Positions 43,039 to 51,744 are shown, counted from the stretch's first letter. The stretch: 64,000 nt of DNA from CAYFXE01 sp964347035 (GCA_964347035.1 CAYFXE010000003.1:1-64000); one strand, 5' to 3'. Notes: generated from the sequence alone by a model not told the origin. Translations and numbers: made by a program.

Positions 43039-43058
43039 CGGACGACCGTTGGAAGGGG
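43039..43058 (+). repeat. Dispersed 20-bp repeat, family 4
   Basis: CGGACGACCGTTGGAAGGGG matches 32918-32937 except for one base. The surroundings also share GAAGG(C/G)GG-rich sequence upstream, so the true repeat is longer and degenerate. Confidence 0.5.
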
Positions 43059-43101
43059 TAAATTTTGAATTTTATATTCAATTCGCTTAAAATAAAAATT
43101 A

Positions 43102-43887
43102 ATGACAATCTCTATGGATAGATTCGAACAAGAGCTCAAGCGCGTCGAACCGGCGGTGAGGCGGTTGTGTCGGTTTGCTCTTTTGGGTAAAAAAATTGTG
43201 ATAAGCGGTAAAGAAAATTTCGTCAAGAACGGCCCTAACATCATCGTCGGTAATCATATCGGGACGTTCAAGGATATAGCCACAGTCTACAAGATTGTTC
43301 CGCGTCCCATCTTTTTTACCGCCAACAAGATGCTCTTTAACAAAGAAGAATTTAATTTTCTGATAAGAAAACACTTTCGCCTCCATCTGAAGAGCTTAGG
43401 GCCTATGCTGGAATTTCTGGTCAGTCCCTTGAAGGAATACATTGTTAATTATATTTCCACCAACATCACCAAGGTGGGAACCATTCCAGTCGATTTATAC
43501 CAAAAGAAAAGGTTGGCCATAAAGGCCTGTCAAGATTATCTAAAAAAAGGAAGGGCCATCATAGCCCTCCAAGGTCATGGACGTGTCGTCAAAGACAGCC
43601 TTCATCCTTACGTGAGTTCTTTTAGGCGTGGTGTGTCCATCATTTCGTATAATCTTTTTCAAGAAGAAGGGATGAGGGTTCCCGTCACTCCCATCGCCAT
43701 GTTTGGAACTCAGACGCCTCTGCTTGTTCCGGCAAAAATAAGAGTCAATATCGGCCAGCCGATGTACATAACAGACTACATTGGGGAAGGATTCAATGAG
43801 TCAGTAGATCGATTTAGAGAGGCGTTGGAAAACCGAGTGAAGGTGCTTCTCACCGAGGTCCTTAGACGGCCTTTAACGAAGAAATGA
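43102..43887 (+). CDS. PlsC-like glycerolipid acyltransferase, divergent
   Basis: A 261-aa protein of the 1-acylglycerol-3-phosphate acyltransferase superfamily. The acyl-transfer motif is NIIVGNHIGTFKDIATV; here Asp is six residues after His instead of the usual five. The third block, normally FPEGTRS, reads IALQGHGRVVKDS, and IIVGNHI, VPVTPIAMFG and the C-terminal helix fit. It may use a different acyl acceptor. It stands alone with repeats upstream; ATG 43102 has no strong Shine-Dalgarno. Confidence 0.75.
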   Translation: MTISMDRFEQELKRVEPAVRRLCRFALLGKKIVISGKENFVKNGPNIIVGNHIGTFKDIATVYKIVPRPIFFTANKMLFNKEEFNFLIRKHFRLHLKSLGPMLEFLVSPLKEYIVNYISTNITKVGTIPVDLYQKKRLAIKACQDYLKKGRAIIALQGHGRVVKDSLHPYVSSFRRGVSIISYNLFQEEGMRVPVTPIAMFGTQTPLLVPAKIRVNIGQPMYITDYIGEGFNESVDRFREALENRVKVLLTEVLRRPLTKK

Positions 43888-44009
43888 TTAGGTAGGATGC
43901 ATCGGCATGGGAAGAGTCCTGAAAGGATTCTTGTCCTCGTATGAATTCTTGATCTCTCTTCAATGGTAGGGGGAGATGAATTTGATTTTCTTGATCATCA
44001 GTGGAGCTA

Positions 44010-44038
44010 TTGACATAATTATACAAAATCGATAGAAT
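44010..44038 (+). promoter_or_regulatory. Sigma-70 promoter of the CxxxxCH protein gene
   Basis: TTGACA (44010-44015), a 17-base spacer and TAGAAT (44033-44038). The gene starts at 44105 after AAAAGGAG. A near-consensus housekeeping promoter. Confidence 0.72.
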
Positions 44039-44104
44039 AATGAGGAATTATAGTTTAGTTCCTCGCAGGTCAGTTGAGATGACACTAGTAAAAGGAGTAC
44101 CAAA

Positions 44105-45511
44105 ATGAAACGAAGGAATACATCTGTTCTCCTTCTTTTTGTCTCCAGTCTGCTCCTGATTGTTCTTATCCAAGCCCGGGAAAATGAATCTTTCTTTGAA
44201 TCTTCTTTCGATGGAGGTTGGGCAGGATTTATCCGCTTAACAACACAGTCCGGGAAAAGAGATTTCCCTGTGGTGTTTAACTTGAACTGCCAGGAGAAAG
44301 GGGGAATAGGATTTTCGGTTTTTCCAGATAGTCTCAAGACAGCACCGAATGGATTCGAGATTTACTCTTTGATGGATGTCCAAAAAAAAGGAAAGAAGCT
44401 GATACTGAAAGTTGAAACACCTGCCGAGACCTCTGGTATTGCCCAGAAAGGGAATTTTATCCACGCCTTTACCCTTAGATACAAAAAGGCCAAAGGATTC
44501 ATCAAAGGAAACATGAAATCCACAGACCCTGATCTCAAAAAAGGAGTGGTCTTCCTTTATCCTCAAAGCGATGTCAAGACCCTTCAAAAGGCATGGCAGG
44601 GGAAGATCAAGATAAACCAGGTCAACACGCCGGTCATCCTCCAACTCATCCAGAAACAGTCTGTCGGCCAAGCTGGACTTGCTCAAGCTACGAGTGTTAC
44701 TGGATCAGGCTCTGTCGGGGAAGACTTTGGTGTGGTAAAAAACGGCAGTTTCGATGGAACAAAATTCACCGGCCAGTTGAACCTTCCCGACGAAACAGTA
44801 GCCTTTGATTTTGACCTCAAAGGGCTCTCACTAAAAGGGAAGATGAACGGCGCCACTTTTTCAGGGGGCGTGACCTTGAATCCTGCCGGGACGAAAGGCA
44901 AATTTCTTAAGGTGGATATGGCCTCACCGAGCGAATTGCTCCTTGGCAACAGCAATATTGTCGATATCGAGGGAGAAAATCTTTACAATGGTGTCGTTAT
45001 CCATGTGGATGAAACCCAGATCGAGGTGGGGGCAGTAGAATTCGTCAATAGCAAAAAGATCATGGGGAGTCTGGTTCCTTCGGATAACCTCCCTGAAAAC
45101 CAAAACGTCTCATTACTGGTCATAAATCCCGATGGACAGATCGTTGAGCTTGACAAAGCCTTTGTCACCAAGATGAAAGAAGACTCGACAACGGTAAGTT
45201 TTGCTCAGGATATTCAGCCTGTATTCAACCAGAACTGTGCCCTCTCTGGCTGTCATACAGGTTCTTTTCCGGCGGCTGGGTTGAATCTACAGAGCAGCCA
45301 GGCCTACAATAATATTGTCAATATTCCCAGCTCACAACGATCTTCTCTCAACCTGATCACTCCGTCTGATCCTGATAACAGCTATTTGATCCGGAAGATC
45401 AAAGGCGAAGATATCTCCGGCTCCAGAATGCCTCTAAGCCGCTCAGCCTTGGACATGACTACGATCGCCACCTTTGAAACCTGGGTGAGAGAAGGTGCTC
45501 AGAATAACTAA
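44105..45511 (+). CDS. Secreted protein with C-terminal cytochrome-c-like (CxxxxCH) domain
   Basis: A 468-aa exported protein (signal peptide residues 1-22). Two similar beta-rich blocks (about 30-150 and 155-270) each read like sugar- or lipid-binding sandwich domains, and an IPT/TIG-like segment follows (ASPSELLLGNSNIVDIEGEN). The last 100 residues begin FAQDIQPVFNQNCALSGCHT and end RMPLSRSALDMTTIATFETW, the pattern of the planctomycete-type cytochrome c domain, with CALSGCH in place of CxxCH. Haem attachment to CxxxxCH is known but rare. Could be a redox or structural surface protein. Confidence 0.7.
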   Translation: MKRRNTSVLLLFVSSLLLIVLIQARENESFFESSFDGGWAGFIRLTTQSGKRDFPVVFNLNCQEKGGIGFSVFPDSLKTAPNGFEIYSLMDVQKKGKKLILKVETPAETSGIAQKGNFIHAFTLRYKKAKGFIKGNMKSTDPDLKKGVVFLYPQSDVKTLQKAWQGKIKINQVNTPVILQLIQKQSVGQAGLAQATSVTGSGSVGEDFGVVKNGSFDGTKFTGQLNLPDETVAFDFDLKGLSLKGKMNGATFSGGVTLNPAGTKGKFLKVDMASPSELLLGNSNIVDIEGENLYNGVVIHVDETQIEVGAVEFVNSKKIMGSLVPSDNLPENQNVSLLVINPDGQIVELDKAFVTKMKEDSTTVSFAQDIQPVFNQNCALSGCHTGSFPAAGLNLQSSQAYNNIVNIPSSQRSSLNLITPSDPDNSYLIRKIKGEDISGSRMPLSRSALDMTTIATFETWVREGAQNN

Positions 45512-45663
45512 ACGCGGACGCGCCCTCTATTTTATCGACCGCAGATGAATCTCTTTCGAATATTGCCATTACTATTCGATAGTAACGTTCTCTAGATTTT
45601 CCTCAGGCTGGGGATAGTTCATCTTCAGCTTTTCCAGAGTATTGACAATGATTGTCCCAATGA

Positions 45664-46371
45664 CTAGATTGCGATACCATTTGCGATTCGCTGGAACGAC
45701 ATACCAGGGAGCCCAGTGCTTGTTTTACTCAGAACGTCTTCATAAGCCTTCATATATTTAGACCAGAGCTTACGTTCCTCGAGGTCTCCCAGCTTGAACT
45801 TCCAGCGTTTGTGAGGTGTGTCTAATCTAGCCTTGAAACGATTTTTCTGTTCGTCCAGGTCGATATTTAGGTAGAATTTAAGGATGGTCATTCCCTCTTC
45901 GGCCAGCATTTTTTCAAAAGCATTAATCTGTTCATAACGCCTGCGCCAAACCTTGGGAGGTACAAGGTTGTGCACCCGAACAACGAGGACATCCTCGTAG
46001 TGGCTCCGGTTGAAGATCGTTATCTCTCCCTTCCCAGGCACATGTTTGTGCACTCGCCACAGGTAGTCGTGATCCAGTTCCTCGGGTGTCGGAACCTTAA
46101 AGCTGGCGACCTTTACGCCCTGAGGATTGACTCCTTCAAAAACATGACGGATGGTTCCGTCTTTACCTCCTGTATCCATAGCCTGCAGAACAATCAGGAC
46201 CCTGTGTTTATGCTGCGCATAAAGCATCTCTTGAAGCTCTTCCAGTTTCATGTTCAAACCTAAAATTTTTTCCCTCGCTTCCGTTTTCTTCCCTTTGAAT
46301 TCGCTTTTATCATTAGGATCCCATTGGCCTAAATCGATTTTCTTTCCCGGCTTAATCCGATACCGATCCAT
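45664..46371 (-). CDS. Polyphosphate kinase 2 family, C terminus frameshifted
   Basis: PPK2 enzymes move phosphate between polyphosphate and nucleotides. Walker A-like LQAMDTGGKDGTIRHVFEGV, the Walker B/lid region HKHVPGKGEITIFNRSHYED and VLVVRVHNLVPPKVW, and LNIDLDEQKNRFKARLDTPH are intact. As read, the protein stops at 235 aa with an unrelated tail after LSKTST. The normal end (WAPWYVVPANRKWYRNLVIG, then TIIVNTLEKLK) is present in another frame up to 45572. The shift is at about 45715-45721 and could be loss of one copy of a tandem AAGCACT. The lost part helps bind polyphosphate, so activity is doubtful. Confidence 0.85.
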   Translation of the reverse strand: MDRYRIKPGKKIDLGQWDPNDKSEFKGKKTEAREKILGLNMKLEELQEMLYAQHKHRVLIVLQAMDTGGKDGTIRHVFEGVNPQGVKVASFKVPTPEELDHDYLWRVHKHVPGKGEITIFNRSHYEDVLVVRVHNLVPPKVWRRRYEQINAFEKMLAEEGMTILKFYLNIDLDEQKNRFKARLDTPHKRWKFKLGDLEERKLWSKYMKAYEDVLSKTSTGLPGMSFQRIANGIAI

Positions 46372-46438
46372 TGTCTCTCCTTTCCTCTGATTTTGATGTC
46401 ATTTTGTTGAGTTTATCCCTAAAAATAGGTTGTCCTTT

Positions 46439-46467
46439 GATATACCATAGGACATAATTCTGTTCAA
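46439..46467 (-). promoter_or_regulatory. Candidate sigma-70 promoter of ppk2
   Basis: On the minus strand TTGAAC (46467-46462) and TATATC (46444-46439) are 17 bases apart, 68 bases before the ppk2 start. Each box matches four of six consensus bases. Confidence 0.35.
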
Positions 46468-46644
46468 TTGGTTGATTCAGTTATCAGTTGCCAGCTCTCA
46501 GTTCATCAGTAATAATTAAATCCTTTCTTGGACCGAAAGCTGAGACCTGTGTCACTGATGATACTGTCTGTCTCCAAATATGGCAATTGACCTTTATGAG
46601 GTACAATTCGGGACCAAGCAGATTCTTCTTACCCTAAGATCATT

Positions 46645-46660
46645 TGGCACGTGGCTTGCA
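46645..46660 (+). promoter_or_regulatory. Sigma-54 promoter (-24/-12), full consensus
   Basis: TGGCACG-tggc-TTGCA matches the sigma-54 consensus at every conserved base. The GG (46646-46647) and GC (46658-46659) are exactly ten bases apart. Transcription should start near 46671, giving a 66-base leader before ATG 46737. A sigma-54 activator gene is encoded at 38170-39594. Confidence 0.75.
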
Positions 46661-46736
46661 GTTCTGTCCAAGTAGCCCTGTAATCGTCAGAGGGAAGAAA
46701 TAGACTTTGAAGGAAAATCTAGAGGGAGGTTTCTTG

Positions 46737-47450
46737 ATGAAAGAATTGAGTCTATTCGCAGCCGTATGCCTGATTTTCTTCTTGGTCGTGTCTTCAGGGT
46801 ATTCACTGGAAAGATTTCAAGCGAATGCCAATTTTGATCTCGGATTTCCGCAGGATGAGTTCAAAGAGAATGTGGACAGAACCAGTATTGGCGGCATGGG
46901 ATTTTTTATCTATAAAATTCCTCGGTCTCCTCTACGGGTCGGTCTCTCTCTTGGGCTCCAGGTCTATGGAAACGAGACAAGAGAAGAACCCATAAGCTCG
47001 GCCATTCCTGATGTCTTTGTCGATGTCAAGACAAGAAACTATATGTTGATGTGTCATCTTCTATTACGTATTCAGCCTAAGGAAGGGAGATTGCTTCCGT
47101 ATTTCGATGGACTGGTCGGATTCCATTACTTGTGGACACAAACAGGCATCTACAGCCAAAGCGGACTCGGTCTTAACAAGGTGGCAAGTACTGTCCATTT
47201 GAGTGATACTGCCTTGAGTTATGGTGCTGGTGGCGGTCTGATGGTGCGCGTCTATGAAAAGAGAGGAGATAAAAGTAAATCGACGATCAGGGTTTATACG
47301 GACTTTGGGATTCGTTACTTAAAGGGAGGGAAGGCCGAGTATATGCGGGAAGGCTCAATACTCTTGGAGGACGATAGGCTCGTGTATGATATTAGGGAAT
47401 CGAAAACGAATATCATCATGACGTATATTGGCGTCACCTTCGCATTCTAA
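46737..47450 (+). CDS. Outer-membrane beta-barrel protein
   Basis: A 237-aa exported protein. ATG 46737 follows GGAGG by eight bases; the signal peptide is residues 1-25 (AAVCLIFFLVVSSGYSLE). Alternating polar/apolar strands (FQANANFDLGFPQDEF, RVGLSLGLQVYG, YMLMCHLLLRIQP, STIRVYTDFGIRYLKGG) end in a terminal aromatic strand, IIMTYIGVTFAF, with the C-terminal Phe typical for outer-membrane assembly. Eight strands fit the OmpA/OmpX-like size. The upstream promoter is of sigma-54 type, so expression is conditional. Confidence 0.82.
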   Translation: MKELSLFAAVCLIFFLVVSSGYSLERFQANANFDLGFPQDEFKENVDRTSIGGMGFFIYKIPRSPLRVGLSLGLQVYGNETREEPISSAIPDVFVDVKTRNYMLMCHLLLRIQPKEGRLLPYFDGLVGFHYLWTQTGIYSQSGLGLNKVASTVHLSDTALSYGAGGGLMVRVYEKRGDKSKSTIRVYTDFGIRYLKGGKAEYMREGSILLEDDRLVYDIRESKTNIIMTYIGVTFAF

Positions 47451-47557
47451 CAGGCGAGAGATCGAGTGAAATTGGAGGCCTGATCGGATCATATATGAGA
47501 GGGAGCTGAATAGTTCATCGAATATCTGCTAGATGTTGCAGCTTATATTCAATAAGG

Positions 47558-48505
47558 CTAAAATCTGAAATGACCGTCCTTCATAATGTATTTTCCCTTG
47601 GCCTTGATCGTAACTTTTTTGACAAGGGCATCGTAATGATGGGAGCTTCTGTTCTTTCCCAAGCCGTAGGAATCACCGATGGCAAAATGGGCAGTCCCGA
47701 AGGCTTTTTCCGCTTCCAACATATTCGCGGTCAGCCGGGCGCGAGGGTTGGTTCCGATGCCGAATTCACCGATCGTCCGGCCGGTTTCATCGCGGCCTAT
47801 AGTCTTTAGAATGGCCTCGATGCCTTTTCCTCTCGATCGTACTAACTTTCCCTGCTCAAACTCCATCACCCCGCGGCCCAGTTTGTCGTCGATTAGACTG
47901 ATAACCAGTTGGCCAGTAAACGTTTTCTCAACAGGGGCTGTAAAACATTCCCCGGCAGGAAGGTTTCCGTGTTCTCCTTTGCGGCTGATGTCGCCGTTAT
48001 CGTTAACCCATTTTCGTCCTTTGACGCTGAATGTAATTTTCGTCCCTTCTGGATTCTCCACCAAAACATCATCGGCATTGTTCAGTGCTTTGATGACTCT
48101 CTTCGTGAACATGTCCATTTTTTTAAAGTCGATGTTGACCAGACGTTCCATCATTTCCTGGGTTATCCCGGGCATCATACAGATGCGGCTGTTTCTCATC
48201 CCAACCTTAACCATGTATCCTCGGAAGGGTTTTTCCTCGATCCGAGCATCAAGCATGTAGGCGATGCAGGTGGCCTTGTCTGCCATTTCCTCGAAAAGGC
48301 GGGTGGGCTGGGTGATCGGTCTGAGAGTCTCAGTCATGAAATAAGTGGTGGTTTCGGCTCCGCTTTGTTTGGCCCAATATGCGAGAGCTTCGGCAATCTT
48401 CATCTTTTCTCGATCCGTGACGAGTAAGAAATGCTCTCGGCTCCGCAGTCGAAGGGATTGCTTAATGGCCCTTTCAGCGGCCTTATAAAGCCTTGTCATC
48501 CTCAT
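47558..48505 (-). CDS. AmpS-type (COG2309) aminopeptidase
   Basis: A 315-aa metallo-aminopeptidase-like protein, shorter than classical M29. The C-terminal metal site is recognisable: GRTIGEFGIGTNPRARLT, LEAEKAFGTAHFAIGDSYGL and SSHHYDALVKK. The N-terminal half binds substrate (LLVTDREKMKIAEALAYWAK). ATG 48505 has AAGGA seven bases upstream; longer starts to 48640 run into ppiD and read as spacer. Fits the peptide-degradation theme of the window. It is 64 bases downstream of ppiD on the same strand. Confidence 0.8.
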   Translation of the reverse strand: MRMTRLYKAAERAIKQSLRLRSREHFLLVTDREKMKIAEALAYWAKQSGAETTTYFMTETLRPITQPTRLFEEMADKATCIAYMLDARIEEKPFRGYMVKVGMRNSRICMMPGITQEMMERLVNIDFKKMDMFTKRVIKALNNADDVLVENPEGTKITFSVKGRKWVNDNGDISRKGEHGNLPAGECFTAPVEKTFTGQLVISLIDDKLGRGVMEFEQGKLVRSRGKGIEAILKTIGRDETGRTIGEFGIGTNPRARLTANMLEAEKAFGTAHFAIGDSYGLGKNRSSHHYDALVKKVTIKAKGKYIMKDGHFRF

Positions 48506-48569
48506 TGTCATTTCCTTGATTATAGTGGATTGTGGCTCAGGACCTTCCCGAGATAGAGAAGGAAGAAGG

Positions 48570-50501
48570 TCATTCTCCTTCAAAGCGCGACAGGACGTCG
48601 GAGTTGATTTTAAGAAAAAGATCGTATTTAATCTTGACACCCTTCGAGTTCCTTAATTTGAGCAGGTAGGACTGGAGAAATCTATTCTTATGTTCTGCGA
48701 GAAGAGTGTCTTTTTCTTCTTTTTTCTTCGTTTCGAAATCTTCTCGGGTCACCTCTGTGCGGTCCAAAACTCTTAGCAGGGCATATCCAGTATCGAACTC
48801 TACGGGTTCGCTTGGTTCTCCGATCGGCAGAGAAAAAGCCAAGCGGTCCACATCTTCATTCTCACCAACTGTACTCAAATACTGTCCGCGCTTATGCTCC
48901 TCCGCTGTTTTAAATTCAAGGTCATATGTTTTTGCCAGCGTTTCTAGATCTGTCCTGGTAAGCTCCTGTTTGATCTTTTGAATTATCTCTAGGGTTTTCT
49001 CCTTTTTCTTGACAGTTATCAGTCCTTCTTTGGCTTCTTCACGAGCCTCTTCGAACACGGCTTGATGTGAGGGGGCAATGTTTTTAAGCTGAGCAATACC
49101 CAGACCTTTATAAGTGTAAACGAGATCAGAAATCTCTGTTTCTTCGAGTTTGAAGAGCGCCTGACTGATCGTTCCGGAAGGATCGATCTCCTTGATTTCC
49201 TCGCCTTGTTTGACGAGTCCTGTTTGTCGAATCTTCAAGCCCATTTTTTGAGCCGCCACATCCAGGTTTTTCTCCTTCCTTACCTGTTTTTCTAGATGGG
49301 ACATTCTCCTCTCAGCGAGGTCGCGGGCCTGTTGATCTTCAAGGATAGTAACAATCTTTTCCTTGACTTCTTGAAGAGGTTTTGTCACAGCCGCCTCTTT
49401 TTCGGTGACCTTGAGGAGAGAGAGGCCTTCTTCAAGTTCGATGAGCTCAGAGGATTCCCCCGATTCCAACCTTTCGACTTCTTTCCTTTCCTGGGGAGAA
49501 AGTCTTTTCCAATCCATAAGGCCCCAATCGCCCCCGTCCTTTGCTTTTTCATCCTCGGAATGGGCTCTGGCCAATGCGGCAAAATCTTCTCCGGCACGTA
49601 TCTTTTCCAGGAGACTTTGAGCCTCAGCCCGAACAAGACCAGGGTCCTTGTCCTCATACGGAAGATAGATTCGGCTGACCTTGATTTTTTCCGGCTCTTC
49701 GAATTGTTCGAGATTGTCTTTGTAGTATTTTTCGATCTCCGAATCTTTGACTTCGACTTCCTCCTTCAAGTCGTCTGTCTGGAGAAAGACAAAAATCCCT
49801 TCTCTTTTTTCTGGCACCTGAAATTTTTCCTTGTTCTTCTCATAATAGGCTTGAATCTCCTCGACCGAAGGATCCTCTTGTAGTTCAATCTGATTTGTCT
49901 CTCCCAGCACGTATTCCAGCTTGGCACTCTCGTTTCTTTTTTTATAATTTTCCCAGATTTCGTCTTCGGTCACGGCGACCCCGGCTGTAAGCACCTTGAT
50001 CAGCTTATCGATGACGACTTCTTTTTGAAGACTTTGTTCGAATCTGGAGATGGAAATCCTGTTGTACTCAAGAATCCTTTTGTACTGTTCGAAACCGATA
50101 AATTTTCCATCCTGCAAAAATACAGGATAGCTCATGATTTTTTCCCGGATCTCCTCAGGAGTAGCGACGATGCCCATGTCCTGAGCCGTTTGAAGCAGAA
50201 GCTCTTGTTGGATGATCTGTTCTAGAACCTGCTGGGGTATGTTGAGCTGTTGGATAAAGTTGCGGTTGAGTTCCTTGAATTCTCTCTGAAGCGTCTCCAG
50301 GCGCTGCCTAAGATTTTGAAAATAGACATCCGCCGATATCTTTTCCTTCCCGACCCAGACAATTGTGTTGGTTGCCCGAGACCCTCCTGATCCTCCGACA
50401 CCCCCTCCCCAGACCGCAAAGATGGTGATGATAAAGGCAGCTATGACAATCCAAAGAGTGGGAGCTAGTTGTTTTACATTTTTTCGCATTGTTTTTAACA
50501 T
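48570..50501 (-). CDS. PpiD-like periplasmic chaperone / parvulin peptidyl-prolyl isomerase
   Basis: A 643-aa inner-membrane-anchored chaperone. One N-terminal helix (APTLWIVIAAFIITIFAVWG, residues 13-32), then a SurA_N-type chaperone domain (about 45-190: ISADVYFQNLRQRLETLQRE, VVIDKLIKVLTAGVAVTEDE). A parvulin domain follows (270-380: IKVSRIYLPYEDKD, LLEKIRAGEDFAALARAHSE, KDGGDWGLMDWKRLSPQERK), then a second helical part. It helps outer-membrane and secreted proteins fold, in line with the beta-barrel gene nearby. GAGG precedes ATG 50501. Confidence 0.92.
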   Translation of the reverse strand: MLKTMRKNVKQLAPTLWIVIAAFIITIFAVWGGGVGGSGGSRATNTIVWVGKEKISADVYFQNLRQRLETLQREFKELNRNFIQQLNIPQQVLEQIIQQELLLQTAQDMGIVATPEEIREKIMSYPVFLQDGKFIGFEQYKRILEYNRISISRFEQSLQKEVVIDKLIKVLTAGVAVTEDEIWENYKKRNESAKLEYVLGETNQIELQEDPSVEEIQAYYEKNKEKFQVPEKREGIFVFLQTDDLKEEVEVKDSEIEKYYKDNLEQFEEPEKIKVSRIYLPYEDKDPGLVRAEAQSLLEKIRAGEDFAALARAHSEDEKAKDGGDWGLMDWKRLSPQERKEVERLESGESSELIELEEGLSLLKVTEKEAAVTKPLQEVKEKIVTILEDQQARDLAERRMSHLEKQVRKEKNLDVAAQKMGLKIRQTGLVKQGEEIKEIDPSGTISQALFKLEETEISDLVYTYKGLGIAQLKNIAPSHQAVFEEAREEAKEGLITVKKKEKTLEIIQKIKQELTRTDLETLAKTYDLEFKTAEEHKRGQYLSTVGENEDVDRLAFSLPIGEPSEPVEFDTGYALLRVLDRTEVTREDFETKKKEEKDTLLAEHKNRFLQSYLLKLRNSKGVKIKYDLFLKINSDVLSRFEGE

Positions 50502-50566
50502 CGTCTTACCTCAATTTTTTTTTATTTATTCCCTTTAGTATCAATCCGTAAAAAAAAAAGGATCCA

Positions 50567-51712
50567 TCAGTCTCTCTTTATAAGATATCTCGAAATAACT
50601 AGGCGCTGGATTTCGGAAGTGCCTTCGTAGATAGAAAACACCCGAGCATCTCTGTAGAGCTGTTCGATGAGGAACTCTCTGGAGTAGCCGTAGCCTCCAT
50701 GGATTTGGAGAGCTTGATAGACAGTTTTGTTGGCGGCTTCTGAGGCAAAAAGCTTGGCCATCGCAGATTCTTTTCCGAAGGGCTCCCCCCTATCGCATAA
50801 ATCAGCGGCTTTATAAGTCAACAATCGAGCCGCTTCGATCTGGGTCGACATATCGGCGATCATGAATTGAATCGCCTGAAATTCAGAGATTTTCTTGCCG
50901 AAAGCTTCTCTTTGTTTGGCATACCGAACGGCCTCGTCCAAAGCCTGGGCGGCCAGGCCCACAGACTGAGCTGCGACTCCGATTCTGGATCCATCCAAAC
51001 AGTGTAAGGCTATTGAGGCTCCTTTTCCTTCCTCACCCAGGAGATTTTCGACTGGAACTTGACAATCCTCGAGGACAATATCGGAGGTAACAGAGGAATG
51101 AAGCCCCATTTTCTCTTCGATTTTAGAAATCCGCACTCCTGGGAAATTCCTATCGACGATGAATGCGTTTAGTTTTTGAACACCTGGCTCGACCTCGGCC
51201 TGAGCAAACAGGATAAAAACATCCGCATCATTGCCCGAAGTGACCCAAGCCTTTGTTCCGTTTATAAGATAAATGTCGCCTCGTTTAAAAGCCTTGGTCT
51301 TGAGGCTGGTGACATCAGAGCCTATGCCTGGCTCGGTTAGACTAAATGCTCCCAAGATCTCTCCTCTTGCTGCACCGGGGAGGTATTTTTTCTTCTGCTC
51401 TTCGCTTCCAAATCTGAGTATGGCGTAACAGAATAATGAGCAATGGACGCTGACAATCACAGCCATAGAAGCAGAGGCTCTTCCGATCTCTTCTAGGGCC
51501 AAAACCAGAGAGAGTGCACCTGTTTTTGTGCCTTCGTATTCAGAGGGAATGGTCATCCCGAGTATTCCGAGCGAGGATAATTTTTTCAGCAGATCATGGG
51601 GAAACTGATGGTTTTCTTCTAATTCTCTAGCTTTTGGTCGGATTTCCTTTTGGGCAAAATCCCTGACCATATCCTTGAGTAATTTTTGATCTTCAGTCAG
51701 CTCGAAATTCAC
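50567..51712 (-). CDS. Acyl-CoA dehydrogenase
   Basis: A 381-aa flavoenzyme that introduces the alpha-beta double bond of acyl-CoA. FSLTEPGIGSDVTSLKTKAF binds FAD/substrate, INGTKAWVTSGNDADVFILF follows, and the C-terminal YRDARVFSIYEGTSEIQRLV contains the catalytic Glu (in IYEGT) of short/medium-chain members. Full length. It sits after the HIT gene by 32 bases and just before a T10 tract. No beta-oxidation partners are adjacent; the substrate may be an amino-acid-derived branched acyl-CoA. Confidence 0.95.
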   Translation of the reverse strand: MNFELTEDQKLLKDMVRDFAQKEIRPKARELEENHQFPHDLLKKLSSLGILGMTIPSEYEGTKTGALSLVLALEEIGRASASMAVIVSVHCSLFCYAILRFGSEEQKKKYLPGAARGEILGAFSLTEPGIGSDVTSLKTKAFKRGDIYLINGTKAWVTSGNDADVFILFAQAEVEPGVQKLNAFIVDRNFPGVRISKIEEKMGLHSSVTSDIVLEDCQVPVENLLGEEGKGASIALHCLDGSRIGVAAQSVGLAAQALDEAVRYAKQREAFGKKISEFQAIQFMIADMSTQIEAARLLTYKAADLCDRGEPFGKESAMAKLFASEAANKTVYQALQIHGGYGYSREFLIEQLYRDARVFSIYEGTSEIQRLVISRYLIKRD

Positions 51713-51744
51713 GTCTGTCCCTTTTTGTCTTTTATTGTGTCTAT

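Larger units (their letters stand above)
42611..43101. other. 491-base divergent spacer built of repeats
   Basis: Between iadA and the acyltransferase gene. It holds the family 2 hairpin (42806-42886), small hairpins such as ACAAGGG...CCCTTGT (about 42957-42979) and AGGGATCATCCCT (about 42989-43001), and a dispersed repeat at 43039-43058. Short reading frames on both strands here have no protein-like composition. No gene is supported. Confidence 0.6.
46372..46736. other. Divergent spacer with sigma-54 promoter and CAGT-rich repeat
   Basis: The 365-base gap between ppk2 and the outer-membrane gene. It holds a CAGTTATCAGTTGCCAGC low-complexity stretch (about 46477-46494), an inverted repeat TCATCAGT (46503-46510) / ACTGATGA (46554-46561), and a sigma-54 promoter at 46645. 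No gene is seen. Confidence 0.6.

Noticed and set aside
42780..43108. Open frames up to 154 codons around the family 2 hairpin
   Set aside because: They consist of hairpin and GC-rich repeat sequence with a Pro/Arg/Ser-biased composition, and no start signal.
50540..50572. A T10 tract after the acyl-CoA dehydrogenase stop as a Rho-independent terminator
   Set aside because: Only the palindrome GGATCC precedes it; there is no stable stem.
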